Below, in pieces: positions 50,955-62,096 of a stretch of DNA of 64,000 nucleotides. The first letter of the stretch is position 1. Each line of letters starts with the position of its first letter. The translations under genes and the position numbers were made by a program. The notes beneath the pieces were generated by a model. That model was not told where the DNA came from, made no database searches, and worked only from the letters and a program-made list of their open reading frames with translations. The stretch comes from Emiliania huxleyi CCMP1516 (Eukaryota > Haptophyta > Isochrysidales > Noelaerhabdaceae), in NCBI RefSeq assembly GCF_000372725.1, contig NW_005200417.1:41243-105242 (forward strand). The letters are read 5' to 3'.

Positions 50955-53900
50955 TCAAGCCTCGGTCGCGCTCGCGGCGGCGGCACGCAGCGCCCCCATC
51001 TCCCCCGACTCCTCCGCAAGGCTGCGGAAGGCACCTCCGGGCTTATCCAGGAGCGTGCGGGGACTGTCGTACTCGACGACCGCGCCGGCATCAAGGACCA
51101 GAACTCGCTCGTAGAAGGCAATTGTGTTGAGGCGGTGCGCCACGGTGAGGACCGTCGTCGTGCCGCAGAAGTCCTCGCGGATCATCGTCTGGATCCTGGT
51201 GTCAGTCTCGTGGTCCACGTTCGCGGTGGCCTCGTCCATGACGAGGATGGGCGCCGCCTTGAGCAACGCACGTGCCATGCAGACGAGCTGCCGCTCCCCC
51301 GCCGACAGGTTCGCGCCGCCCTCCGACACCTCGGCGTCCAGCCCTCCCGGCAAGGCGTGAACCTTGGCTTCGAGCCCCGCGCGGCGCAGCGCGTCCCACA
51401 GCCGCGCGTCGCCGCCGCCGCCATCGCCGACTGGATCGAGGTTGTACCTCACCGTCCCTCGGAAGAGCGTGGGCTCCTGCTGGATGATGGAGAGGCGCGA
51501 GCGCATCGTCTGCAGTCGGATAGATTGGTGGTCGGCGCCGCCGATGCAGATGGAGCCTGCAGAGAGCTCCACCACGCGGAAGAGCGCGACCGCGAGAGAA
51601 CTCTTGCCTGCGCCAGTCCGACCGACGACGCCGCAGCGCGTCCGCGCCGGCACCGTGAAGGAGAGGCGCGCAAAGACCGGCGCCGCGGCGGTGGCGTACT
51701 GCAGGCGGACATTCTTGAAGCTGACGGTCCCGTCGCCCGGCCACTCTGGCGCCGGCGGCTCACCCTGCTGGTAAGCCTCGGTCTCGAGCCTGGAGAACTC
51801 GTTGATGCGCTCGACGTCGTTCATCGACACCTCCAGCTGCGTGTAGATGCGGAAAAACCACATGATGGCCTGCGTAAACTGCGTCGCGTAGGAAAGAGTC
51901 AGTCCGGCGTCGCCACCCTCAAGCTTATTGGCCTGCCACAGCACGCTAGCAACCACTGCACCCGTCACCATCGAGCCGACAAGGTTCATAGAGACCCTTA
52001 ACCACTGATTAGTGTGCCAGAGGTAGAAGAGGGCGCGGTTCGCGCAGTCAACATTGTTCGCAGTCGTGGCCAGGAAGCGTTGCTGCTCGCCAAAGGCGCG
52101 CACCACCGCGGCGCCGCTCACCATCTCCGCGAATCTGGCGAAGAGCGGGGACTTGGTGACCGATTCGAGCCGCTTGAGCTCTCGCGCCGGCGTGCGGTAA
52201 GACGAATAGACGAAGGTCGACGAGGCGGTGGCGAGAAGGACGGCTCCGAGCACGACAAGCTGCGAGGCGGCGTCGCCCGAGCCAAGCGTGCAGACAAGCG
52301 TGATGGCGACGACGTTGAAGGAAATGACGAGCGTATCCTTGCACTGGTTGGCCACCTGCTGGTCGACGGCGCTGATGTCCGAGGAGAAGCGGTTGAGGAT
52401 GCGGCCGAGCGGCGTCGCCTCGAACCAGCTGATGCGCGCGCGCAGCACAGTGGCCGTCATGGCGGCGTGCATACGACGCGAGGCACGCACGGAGGCGGAC
52501 GGCAAGAGGACGTTCCGCGCGAGAGTAGTGGTGATGAACGCGACACCGGCGAGCACGTACAGGAGGCAGGGCCGGGAGGAGTCGCCGGAGGCGCCGGGTG
52601 CCATCGACGCGACCCACATCTTGAGAGCGACGCTCTGCAGAGGACTCAGGCTCGAGAAGGCGATGCACGTGGCCAAGAACAGAAGGTGAAAGCGCCAGCT
52701 CCCCGCCGCAGCGAGGTAGCTCCTGTAAGTCGCCGCTTTGGCAGCGCCCCGAGCCCGCTCCTCCACCTTTGTGATGCCGCCGCCACCGCCGCCGCCGCTA
52801 TCTCCATCGCCACCGCCGCCGTCTCCATCGCCGCCGCCGCCATCACCAGCGCCGCCGCCGCCATCACCAGCGCCGCCGCCGCCACCTCTGCCGCCGCCGC
52901 CACCACTGCCACTGTCGCCACTGCCGCCGTCTCCCGTGTCGCTCATTGCCGCCGCCGTCGCGGGCGTGGCGGGTGCGAGCGCGCTCAGGTCGAGGGTAGA
53001 GGGCGGGCGGGAGCGGGTGCGCAGCGCAGCGATGGCCTCGTGCTCGCCGAAGGGCGTGTCCTGCGCCAAGACACGCCCACCCTCGCCCATCACGATGACG
53101 GTCGAAGCGCGCTCCAAGGTGGAAGCAACGCTGTGCGTCACCAGTACGCGCGTGCGGCCAGCGAGGAAGCCGTTGATGCAGCGGTCGAACAAGTGCTGGC
53201 CGACGTGTGCATCGACGGCGCTGAGGACGTCGTCGAGCAGCACGATGTCAGAGCGCGCGTAGCAGGCCCGCGCCAGGTTGATTCTCTGCTGCTGGCCGCC
53301 GCTGAGGTTCACCCCCTTCTCGCCAATCTCGGTCCTGTCGCCCGCCGGGAGGAGCTTGAGGTCGGGCTCGAGGGCGCACGCCTGGAGGACGGCGCGATAG
53401 CGCGACGCCTCGTACGGGCTGCCGAACAGGATGTTGTCGCGAAGGGTCGCGTTCATCACGAACGCCCTTTGGGGGCAGTACGAGATCCTGCCGGAGCACA
53501 CGACGGTGCCTCCGAGCCTCGGAATCTCGCCGCAGATGGCGGCGAGCACCGACGACTTGCCGCAACCCGTCGGGCCGCACACGAGAGCAAGCTCCCCCGG
53601 CCGAACGAGCAAGCTGATCGTGTCCAGCGTAGCTGGGGGAGAGGCGGTGGGTCGGTTCGCCTGCCCGGCGAGAAGCGGCGCGACGCCGTCCTCGCCCTCC
53701 TCGCCCGCGTCCTTCCCAATGCTCGCCTCCGACCAGCGAAAACTGCCGCGCGAGATCTCGACGAAGCCACCCTCGCCGCCGCCAGCCGCCGCGGGCAGCC
53801 CATCGACATCTGACAGGGAGATGAAGCGCGCGATGCGGCGGAGACCCACCCACGACTGGATCGCCTGGTTGAGGACGGCGGGCAGAAATGTCATCGAGAC

Positions 53901-55623
53901 CGAGAGAAGCTGGAACAGCGTTAGCGACGTGAAGCCCTGGCTGGCGGTGATGTCCTCGTGCAGCAGCACATTCTTGACGAGGAAGGACGCGAGGGCCGCC
54001 ATCGAGGGCGCGCACAGCCACAGCGTCGAGGTGATCGCGCCGAGGTTTTGGAAGGCGCGCAGCGTGGCGATCTCCTTTGCCCGGAGCGCTCCGATCCTCG
54101 CCTCGAACTCGTCCTCCCAGCCGTTCAGCTTGATGGTGCGGATAGCTCCGAGCGCCTCGCTCACGGCGGCCATCCGCCGGTCCTTTTGCTTCATCAGACG
54201 GTCCTGCAGACGCTTGATGACTCGCATCACGACCGCGTTCAGCGGCAGGAACACCAAGCAGACGGCCAGCCCCCCGAGCGCGCCAGGGCCGAGGATGTAG
54301 AAGAGGAGGGCGAGGGTCAAGACGAGCTGCGCGCCCTCGAGAAAGAGCCACGACGCGCCGGGCGTGAAGATCGTGATGTTGTTGGCGTCGACGGCGAGCA
54401 GGTTCGTCAGCTCGCCCACGGACGCCGAGGAGGCGCAGGGGTCGAAGCGCAGCGCCTTGTCGGCGAGCGTGTGGGTGAGGAAGGCGCGAATGCGAGTCCC
54501 CATGAGCCAGCCGTTGTTGAAGGTCTGCGCGTCGCCACAAGCCGAGAGGAGCGGCCCGAGCGCCACCAGGCAGCCGTAGCCAATCGCCGCGCCGCTGAGC
54601 GAGCCGCCGCCGTGGCGCTCGTCGACAAAGTCAATCAGCCTGCTCATGCCTATCATGGGCGTGCCGTGGACGCGTGGGTATGATCGTGCCGTCGTGTGGC
54701 TCTACTGCTCTACTCTGGAGCGTGCCGAGCGGCGCGGCGTACACCATGAGCAGAGTGTAGATGCACCAGGCGCCCTGCAGGCACGCCTCGCCCCGTACGA
54801 GGCGAAGCACGTCGCGGAGCAGCGCCGCCGCGGTGACTCGACTCGAGGCCGCATAGGCGCGCGGCAGCCCGCGCAGCTCGCGCGAGTCGCCGACGGCTGC
54901 GACGCAGAGTGCCGCCCCCTGGCGCGGGTCGAGCGACGGGAGGTCGTCCGCACCGAGCGGCTCGCTGCGCGTGCGGTCGATCCGCGAGAAGCGTCGCACC
55001 CAGCGCCACCAGAAGAGGTAGAGGAGCTTCGGAACGAGAGCCGACTGCCGCAGCGGCGCGGGCGGAGACGCGGTCGGGCAGAGCGCCGCCGGGCCGCAAA
55101 CGGCGAGCAGGGCGAACCCGCCTGCGACGAGGGCGGCGCCGAGCGCGAGGAGGGATGGCTCGAGCTCGAGAGCGGTGCCGCTCGCGCAGGCTGCAAAGTG
55201 CGGCCAGCCGATGATGACTGCCGTCGCGGCACGCGTCGCCGCACGCAGCCTCCACCACGCGCCACAGCTTGAGGTTGAGTGAGGCGCGGTCAGGTGGTTG
55301 GTGGAGTGCTCCGCCTCGGCCGTCGCGGCGATGGCGAGGAGGGCGAGACAGGGGAGCAGACCGCGCAGCTGGCCGCCGAAGAGGCCGCCGGCCAGCAGCT
55401 CGGCAACAGCGAGGGCGTATGTGGACGCGACCACGAGCAGAGTGGCGGCCGTGCCTCGCAGGCTTCGGAAGAAGGCTGGACGAGCGGCGGTGCGGAGGAG
55501 GGCCTCGCCCGACTCGCCGCTCGGGCGGCGGCAAGCGAGCGCCGCCGCCGACGAGGCGACGACCAGCAGCGCGGCGCCGCCGCCGGCCCAGGGCGCCCAC
55601 AGGCGTGCGTCTGGGAGCTGCAT
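50955..55623 (-). CDS. ABC transporter, subfamily C (MRP type), full-length
   Basis: This is a predicted ATP-driven exporter of organic anions or conjugates in the plasma or vacuolar membrane. Exon 1 (55623-54726) codes an N-terminal membrane region and the typical LVPKLLYLFWWRWVRRFSRI linker. Exon 2 (54649-50955) holds the rest; total 1530 residues. NBD1: Walker A GPTGCGKSS, signature LSGGQQQR, Walker B IVLLDD. NBD2: Walker A GRTGAGKSS, signature LSAGERQ, Walker B ILVMDEAT, followed by the H-loop in TVAHRLNT. Both halves look functional. The inter-domain linker carries a long Gly/Asp run (about 52800-52930). The single 76-nt intron is GC-AG (CTCG|GCACGC to GATAG|GCATG). The gene is head-to-head with the sterol reductase across a CT tract. 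Confidence 0.93.
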
Positions 55624-55784
55624 TGCGGCCGGATGATGGACGAAGTTGGTGCTGTGCGCTTGCGTAGGCGTGTTGGGGTAATGAAGATATGAAGAGCCAC
55701 GCAGTCGTGTCCTGGTCATGGTCGGGTCGGCGAAGCTGAGAGAGGCAGCGTGTCGATTTTCTTCATTTTCCCTTTTTCCTCGCT

Positions 55785-55864
55785 CTTTCTCTCTCTCTCT
55801 CTCTCTCCCTCTCCCTCTCTCTCTCTCTCCCTCTCTCTCTCCCTCTCTCTCTCCCTCTCCCTCT

Positions 55865-55907
<43 letters not shown>

Positions 55908-56045
55908 GCCCCCCCCCCCCCCTCTCTCTCTCTCTCACTCCCTCCCTCCCTCTCTCTCTCTCCCTCTCCCTCTCCTCTCTCTCCCTCCCTCCCTCCCTCC
56001 CTCCCTCCCTCCCTCTCTCTCTTCTCCTTTTTCTTTCTCTCTTCT
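55785..56045. repeat. Polypyrimidine (CT)n/(CCCT)n tract in a shared promoter
   Basis: About 260 bases of almost pure C/T on the plus strand lie between the divergent ABCC and 7-dehydrocholesterol reductase genes, whose starts are about 560 bases apart. It could act as a bidirectional promoter element or form triplex DNA; both are inference. Confidence 0.9.
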
Positions 56046-56185
56046 CGACGGCGCGCCCTATCTAACGGGGAGAAAAGAAGCCCCCCAGAGCCTGGGCCGC
56101 CGTATTTTTTTGGTTCACCTTGTTTGTCGGCGACACAAGTGTCTCGCTGCTTCTGTGTCTGTGCAACCTATCTGTGCACACTGCG

Positions 56186-58247
56186 ATGCCGGCCACCAGG
56201 CGTTCGCCGGCAAGGGAGCGGCCTTCGCCGTCGCCGCAGCGGCGCCGCTCTGGCGTGGCGAAGTCATCAGCTGCCGCCCCGAAGCAGGCGGCGCCTTCGA
56301 AGCTGTCTCTCGTCGACCACGTCCTGCTGCCTCTTCTGCTCATGGTCACCACGCCCACATTCTGCCACATCACGGCGTGGCTGACGGCCCAGCCCGAGCC
56401 GACCCTCTCGACCCTCGCCGCTGCGGCCGCCGCCGGTCCCGCCGCCCTCGCCGCCGATGTGCTCGCCTCCACGATGCCAGACGCAAAGGCGGCCGTGCTT
56501 CTCACAGCCTTCTCCGGCCTGGCGCTGCTGATCTACGCCATCCCCGGCCCGGTCAAGTTCGGCCCCATCTCGGACCGCGGCGCCCGGCCCGCCTACGCCG
56601 ACAACGCGATGTGGCACTGCGTGCTGTTTCCGCTCGTCTTTGTGCTCGGCGCGGCGGCGGGTCTCTACCCGCTCTCAGTGCTTTACGACCACTTCGGCGC
56701 GACGGTCGGGCTGCTCAACTTTGGCGGGCTCGCCTTCTGCGCGCTGCTCTACGCCAAGGGCCTCAGCCGGCTCGGCCTCCGCCCCTCCGGCCCGGACGCA
56801 GGCTCGTCTGGCAAGGGGCTGCTCTTCGACTACTACTGGGGCACGGAGCTCTACCCGCAGCTGGGCGGCGTCGACGTGAAGCGCTTCGTCAACTGCCGCA
56901 TCTCGATGACCTACTGGATGCTCGCCGGCGTCTCCTTCGCCGCCGCGTCGCACTCGCGGCACGGCCGGCTCGGGGCCTCGTCCCTCTCGGAGGCTTGCCG
57001 GACCCTTCCCGGAACCTTCCCTAGGCACGGCCGGCTCGACCCGGGCCTCGTCCTGTGCGCCGCGTCGCAGTTTGTCTACCTCGTCAAGTTCTTCTACTGG
57101 GAGATCGGCTACATGCGCTCCATCGACATCATCACCGACAGGGCGGGCTTCTACGAGACGTGGGGCTGCCTGGTCTTGTGCCCCCGCCGTCCTCACGCTC
57201 CACATGAGATCATTCTGGGGAATGAGTGAAGACTCCTACGGGATAGGTCTGGGTGCCCTCCATCTACACGCTCCATACGCGGAGCATGGTGCAGCTGCCG
57301 TCCGGCCTCTCGTGGCCCGCCGCCGGCGCCACCGGAGGCCGGGCTCGCACACTCTCGCCCGCCGCGTGCGCGCACTAGCGGTCGGGGTCGCCCTTAGGCG
57401 CCATCTTCGCCGTCGGGCTGCTCGGCGTCGCATTCAACTTCGAGGCGGACCTGCAGCGGCAGCGCTTCCGCGAGACGGGCGGCGCGGCCCTCGTGTGGGG
57501 CCGCAAGCCGATCGCCATCGAGGCCGAGTACCACGTCACCGACCCGAAGAGCGGCAGCTCTCGCCCGCCGCCGCGAGCCTGCTCAATGAACCGCTGGCGC
57601 TTAGTCCATTTCTACTAATGAACAGGCAAGCTCGCGCGCCACACGAGCTTGCTCCTCGTCTCCGGCTGGTGGGGCGTCGCGCGGCACGCGCAGTACCTCT
57701 TCGAGCTCACGGCCGAGATGTAGCCGAGATGTAGCCGAGATGTAGCCGAGATGTAGCCGAGATGTAGCCGAGATGTAGCAGAGATGTAGCCGCGATGTAG
57801 CCGAGATGTAGCCGAGATGTAGCCGAGATGTAGCCGAGATGTAGCCGAGATGTAGCAGAGATGTAGCCGCGATGTAGCCGAGAGGTAGCCGAGAGGTAGC
57901 CGAGAGGTAGCCGAGAGGTAGCCGAGAGGTAGCCGAGAGGTAGCCGAGATCAGCCCGAGAGGACCCGAGATGGACGGCCGCCTAGTCGTGGTGGCCTCCG
58001 TGGTGGCTTCGGCGCGGTGTTGCGACTGAACACCGGCCCAAGCTGTCAACAGGCCGCTTGGTCGTGGGGCTTGCTCGCCGGCGTCGGCACGCACGGCGCG
58101 TTGCCGCTCTTCTACGCGGCCTTCCTCACCGTGCTGCTCGTGCACCGCGCCATCCGCGACGAGGAGAAGTGCTCGCTCAAGTACGGCGCGGCGTACGCAA
58201 AGTACAAGGCGATGGTACCGTACAAGATTGTGCCGTACGTCTTTTGA
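56186..58247 (+). CDS. DHCR7: 7-dehydrocholesterol reductase (sterol delta-7 reductase)
   Basis: This reduces the C7-C8 double bond in sterol synthesis at the ER. Six exons (56186-56958, 57025-57172, 57247-57325, 57398-57553, 57626-57711, 58053-58247) give 478 residues, close to the usual length. Blocks seen: LIYAIPGPVKFGPISDRG, LLFDYYWGTELYPQLGG, YLVKFFYWEIGYMRSIDI, WGCLVWVPSIYTL, ALVWGRKPIAIEAEY, LLLVSGWWGVARHAQY, then LLVHRAIRDEEKCSLKYG and the C-terminal YAKYKAMVPYKIVPYVF, the NADPH/sterol-binding end of the ERG4/ERG24 family. A Ser/Pro-rich N-terminus precedes the first helix. Four introns are GC-AG, one (57173-57246) GT-AG. Most introns begin with a sequence resembling the start of the following exon. 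The last intron is a minisatellite. Confidence 0.95.
56958..57053. repeat. Filler intron flanked by direct repeats (DHCR7 intron 1)
   Basis: GGCACGGCCGGCTCG + GGGCCTCGTCC at 56958-56983 recurs at 57024-57053 with a small insertion. The intron (56959-57024) therefore starts with a copy of the downstream exon (GCACGGCCGGCTCG), followed by CCTTCCC-rich filler ending in CCTAG. Confidence 0.9.
57173..57275. repeat. Diverged duplication at DHCR7 intron 2
   Basis: The intron start GTCTTGTGCCCCCGCC, then CGTCCTCACGCTCC, resembles the exon start GTCTGGGTGCCCTCC, then ATCTACACGCTCC. This is the same pattern as intron 1, but older and with GT-AG ends. Confidence 0.65.
57712..57955. repeat. 11-bp minisatellite (GAGATGTAGCC)n in DHCR7 intron 5
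   Basis: About 22 tandem copies are present with variants GAGATGTAGCA, GCGATGTAGCC and GAGAGGTAGCC. Higher-order repetition (about seven units) is visible. The array starts immediately after the GC donor (ACG|GCCGAGATG). Confidence 0.93.
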
Positions 58248-58897
58248 GACGCCGCAGATGAGCATGGCGCTGCACATGAAGGCCTCTTATCCGCCCCGCG
58301 GCTCAGGGGCGGTGGCCGCTGCCCGAAGCCTTCTCACGAGGTGCAGCAGAGGCCCACCATCGAGTACTCTCCGTTCGCGAACGACCTCGATCTTCTGATG
58401 AGATGTCGAGGTGTGTACTGGTACGTTCGGCCTTGCGCGCCGCGTCGTCTGTTCACGTTCGCCGTTTGGAGTCCCTGAGTCTCCCCCTCTGCCCTCAAAC
58501 AGAGAGCTGTAAAAAACGTTGCGACGGGATTTTGTGGTTTGTGCTTTCATATTGCACAGTGAGAGAACAGGGACGACACCGCGCATGCGACACCAATCAC
58601 CATGCAGTTTTCGCGCCTGGTGTGTGCGGCTTGAGGTTGAGCTCACACGTTGGCCAGCGCACGAGAGGAAGTGTGCCGGCGCAGCGGAGAGAGACACAGC
58701 TAGATACAATCTCCGACCCACATGCACCATTCCATCAACGCCCTATAACCAGGCGCCCCGGGCCCTGACACGTGCCGCGCCGTTGACTCCGCCGTGACGA
58801 GCGAGGCCCCGGAGAGCGGTCAACGCAACCGAATCCCGAGGGTGGCAAACTCGCGCGGAGGGGGTTCCGACGAGGTGGGTCCGCGCTCACAGCCTCG
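58248..58897. other. Convergent intergenic region
   Basis: This lies between the tails of DHCR7 and the glutaminase gene. No gene or repeat was recognised. Confidence 0.4.
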
Positions 58898-61492
58898 TCA
58901 GGCAGCCTCTGTTGCCGTCTCGGCCGTCTCGGCCGCGCTGGACTCCTCCAAGCGCTCCAGAAGCGACTTCTTCGCCACTGCTTTGGACGCGCTCGTGAGC
59001 AGCTCTTTGCACGCGTCATGCCCCTCGCGGATCGCGTCGGAGAGCGGGGTATTCCCAAACCGATCCGCAGAGTTCGGCCAAGCGCCCTGCGAGAGCAAGT
59101 AGCGCACGATGTGCGCGTGTCCATTTGAGGCGCTCAGGTGGAGTGCGGTGCGGAAGTCGTAGTCACCCACCGCGCCCAGGTTGAGGCCGCTCGCAGCGAG
59201 CCGCACCAGCTCCTCCAGGTCGCCCTCGGCCGCCGCGTTGACAACAAAGGTGGCGTCCTTGGAGACCTCTACCCTCGGCTCGCCCCGCAGCACGGACGAC
59301 GTGCGGCTGCTGCGCGTGGAGCTGCGCAGCTCCGAGGTCGCCCCGTGATCGCTGCCGGCGAGCGAAAGAAGCGAGCGGGAAGGGGCAAGGCCCTTCTTGG
59401 CGCCGGCCTCCTTGAGGATGGCCACGCACTTCCCTGGAAGGGGGGGCTAGGGCTGGGGTGCGCCAAGGGAGGGGGTGCACAGTGGCGAGGCGAGAGGCGC
59501 ATGGGGAGGGAGGGACAGCGCGCCGTGGCGCTCGGCCGCGTCGTCGTCGATCGAGACTCGGGAGCGCCGCTGCGCCTGCCCGTTCTTGTCAATCACGGAC
59601 CGGTCAAAGTTCTCCGCCTCGTGGAGCGGGGTGAAGCCCCACCGATCCTTGGCTCCGATGATGTGCTCCAGGTCAGCGGCCGGCGCGGTCTTGACGAGGT
59701 ACTCGACCGCGTCCACGTGCCCGGCGGCGGCGGCGATGTGGAGCGCCGTGCGCTGGTCATAGTCCGACGCGTAGATGTCCATGCCGGCAATGTGGTGGCT
59801 GCGGAGCGCGCGCACATCGCCGTGGCTGGCGGCGAAGAGAACCGCCGCGATCGCCTTGATGCTCTCCTCGTTCTTCCGCCGCTTGGAGAGGTCGACTTTG
59901 TGGCGCGAGAGGCCGGAGAAGACCTCGAAGTTGTGCAGCGCATAGGTGCGGCACAGCTCCTGCGCCACCGCGACGGCTCGCACCGAGTTGCCAACGGGGT
60001 CGAGCCGCGGTGACCAGACGGCGATGCCGCACACGTTGGGGATGACCATAAAGACGCACCCGCCGACCCCCGACTTGGCCGGCAAGCCAACGTCGAACGC
60101 CCACTGGCCGGAGAAGTCGTACATCCCGCACGTGAGCATGAGTGGCAGGACGCGCCGCACATCGTCGGCGGCGAAGACGCGCTCGCCCGTGATGGGGTTG
60201 AGCCCACCGTTGGCGAGCGTGGCGGCCATGACCGACATGCCGCGCGAGGTGCACAGAATGGAGCAAATCTGGAAGTAGAGCTCGAGCGTCTCGGAGAGGG
60301 AGGTGAAGCAGGGCGGGAAGGCGCCGCTCTCCTTCATCATGTACGCGAGGCACCAATTGCGGTCGGCGGTCGCGCTCTCCGACTGGTAGGTCGCATCGTC
60401 GTACCCGACGGGGTCCGGGCCCGCGCCGGCGGTGAGCGCGCGCCACGTGTCGAGCACCTTTTCGAGCCGCTCCTCGCGCGTGAGCTTTGGCGAGAGCATC
60501 GAGCACATCATCATGGCGCCGGCGTTGATCATCGGGTTGTGCGGGATGCGCCGCGAGGGCTGCTTCGGCTCCGGCGCGTCCTTGAGCACCATCTCGTTGA
60601 AGCGCTGGCCCGAGGGCTCCGTGCCGACGCAGCGGTGCACGTACGCGCTGCCGTGCTCGCCGAGGGCCATCAAGTAGCTCAGCGGCTTGGAGCAGCTCTG
60701 GATGCAAAAGGGGACGTCGCTGTCTCCGATGGAGAGGTGCTGGCCGCTGACCGTGGTGACCGAGATGCCAAACTGCTCCGGGTTCACCTGCGCCAGCTGT
60801 GGGATGTACGACGCGTTCGCGCCAGACTTGATCTCGTTGATTTTCGAGTAGATTTTCTCGAGCGTCGACCCGAAGGCGGAAAAGTCGGGGATGCTGAGGT
60901 CGCCAGAGATTGCGAGGTAGATGATGTCACGGCAGGGGGCCACGAGCTTGTCGAAGACGGCGAGGGTGAGTGGCCTGTCCACCTCGAGCGCGTCCAGGTC
61001 GCGGAGCTTGCCGTAGAAGTCGGTGAGCCGCGCGTCACCGCGTTGCAGCCCCGACCCCTCCAGCAGCTTGACAAGGAAGGCAGAGGAGACGGTGGACTCG
61101 AGCATGCTTTGGCTCGTGCTCTTCCACTGCGGGTCAAGCTTAAAGCCCAGCTGCTTGAGCTCAAGCCACGTCAGCGACGCTCCCGTCAGAGAGCCAAACA
61201 TCTGTATCGTCTCGAGCTCATACCGCGGCAGCTCCTCGTGCGCGTCTGGGTGGGGGGCGAGCCCGAGCGCGTCGAGGTTTCGGTCGATGCTTGACATCTG
61301 AGCGCGACGCTGGAACCTCGACTTTGGCAAGGTCGCACCACTCCCGACGGAGCTGCTGCCATCGTCGTCCTCGAAAATAATGCTCGAACGGGGGTCAGCG
61401 TCTTCGGGCAGGGTGGGCATCGAGGCGGCCTTCTTAGTATCGTCGGACAGGGCAACGGAATTCTCACGCATTCGGGCGCGAAAGAGACGCAT
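58898..61492 (-). CDS. Glutaminase with ankyrin repeats (GLS-like)
   Basis: This hydrolyses glutamine to glutamate and ammonia. Two exons (61492-59524 and 59433-58898) give 834 residues. The N-terminal 225 residues include an EF-hand-like helical region (LTDFYGKLRDLDALEVDRPL). The glutaminase domain spans about 225-515, with the catalytic pair Ser266 and Lys269 in QSCSKP, then HNPMINAGAM, YMMKESGAFP, ANGGLNPITGERVF, CGMYDFSGQWAF and GLPAKSGVGG. Ankyrin repeats follow at about 575-625 (DQRTALHIAAAAGHVDAVEYL) and again at about 730-800 (DFRTALHLSASNGHAHIVRYL), more than in animal GLS. The 90-nt intron is GC-AG (CACG|GCGCGC to TTCCAG|GGAAG). A mitochondrial leader is not obvious. Confidence 0.95.
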
Positions 61493-62096
61493 GGCTGTCA
61501 GCTTAGCGCGTTCGCCTGCGCTCGCTCGCGGGTTTCCTCTTCAATTGCCGGCCGAGTGGCCGCGCTTCGACGGCCGCGTTCGTCGCAGGGTTGAGGGTTA
61601 TGTTGAGGGGACGTTCGTCGGGTCGTTCATGTCCCCCCCCCTCCCCCCCGCCCCCGCCCCCGCCCCCGCCCACAATGTCAGTGTATGTGGCTCTCACGCA
61701 CATTTGTTGGAAGCGAGGAGGACTGAGCGAAACAACCTCCTCCCCCTCGGGCCCGTCAGATCCCGTCTGTGGACTGTGTGTGCGGGCACACAGTCCGACG
61801 CACAGTGCACTGGCCCAGCGCAAGGACAAGCAGCCCGCCCCAGCGCTGGACCTGGAGGCTGCTGCCGCAGCCCATGAGCCGTGTGTGTGTGCTTAGATCT
61901 TACGCATGCATGCACATGTTCTTTTTCTGTACTTACGTCGCACGGATGTGTTGCTGGCAGCAAGTGAGTCACACGAGAGGACGAGAGAGCCAACTCTCGT
62001 TCAGTGATCTAAAAGCGCGCGACACGCCACGGCGTCTCGTTAGTGCGGAGATCGAGGGCGCGCCCGCCACACGTTATAAAGGGATTCGCCCCCCCC
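61493..62096. other. Intergenic with a partial R2 repeat
   Basis: A C-run lies at 61631-61672. At 61676-61735 is a fourth, partial R2 copy (CAGTGTATGTGGCTCTCACG ... GAGGAGGACTG). No gene was recognised. Confidence 0.5.
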
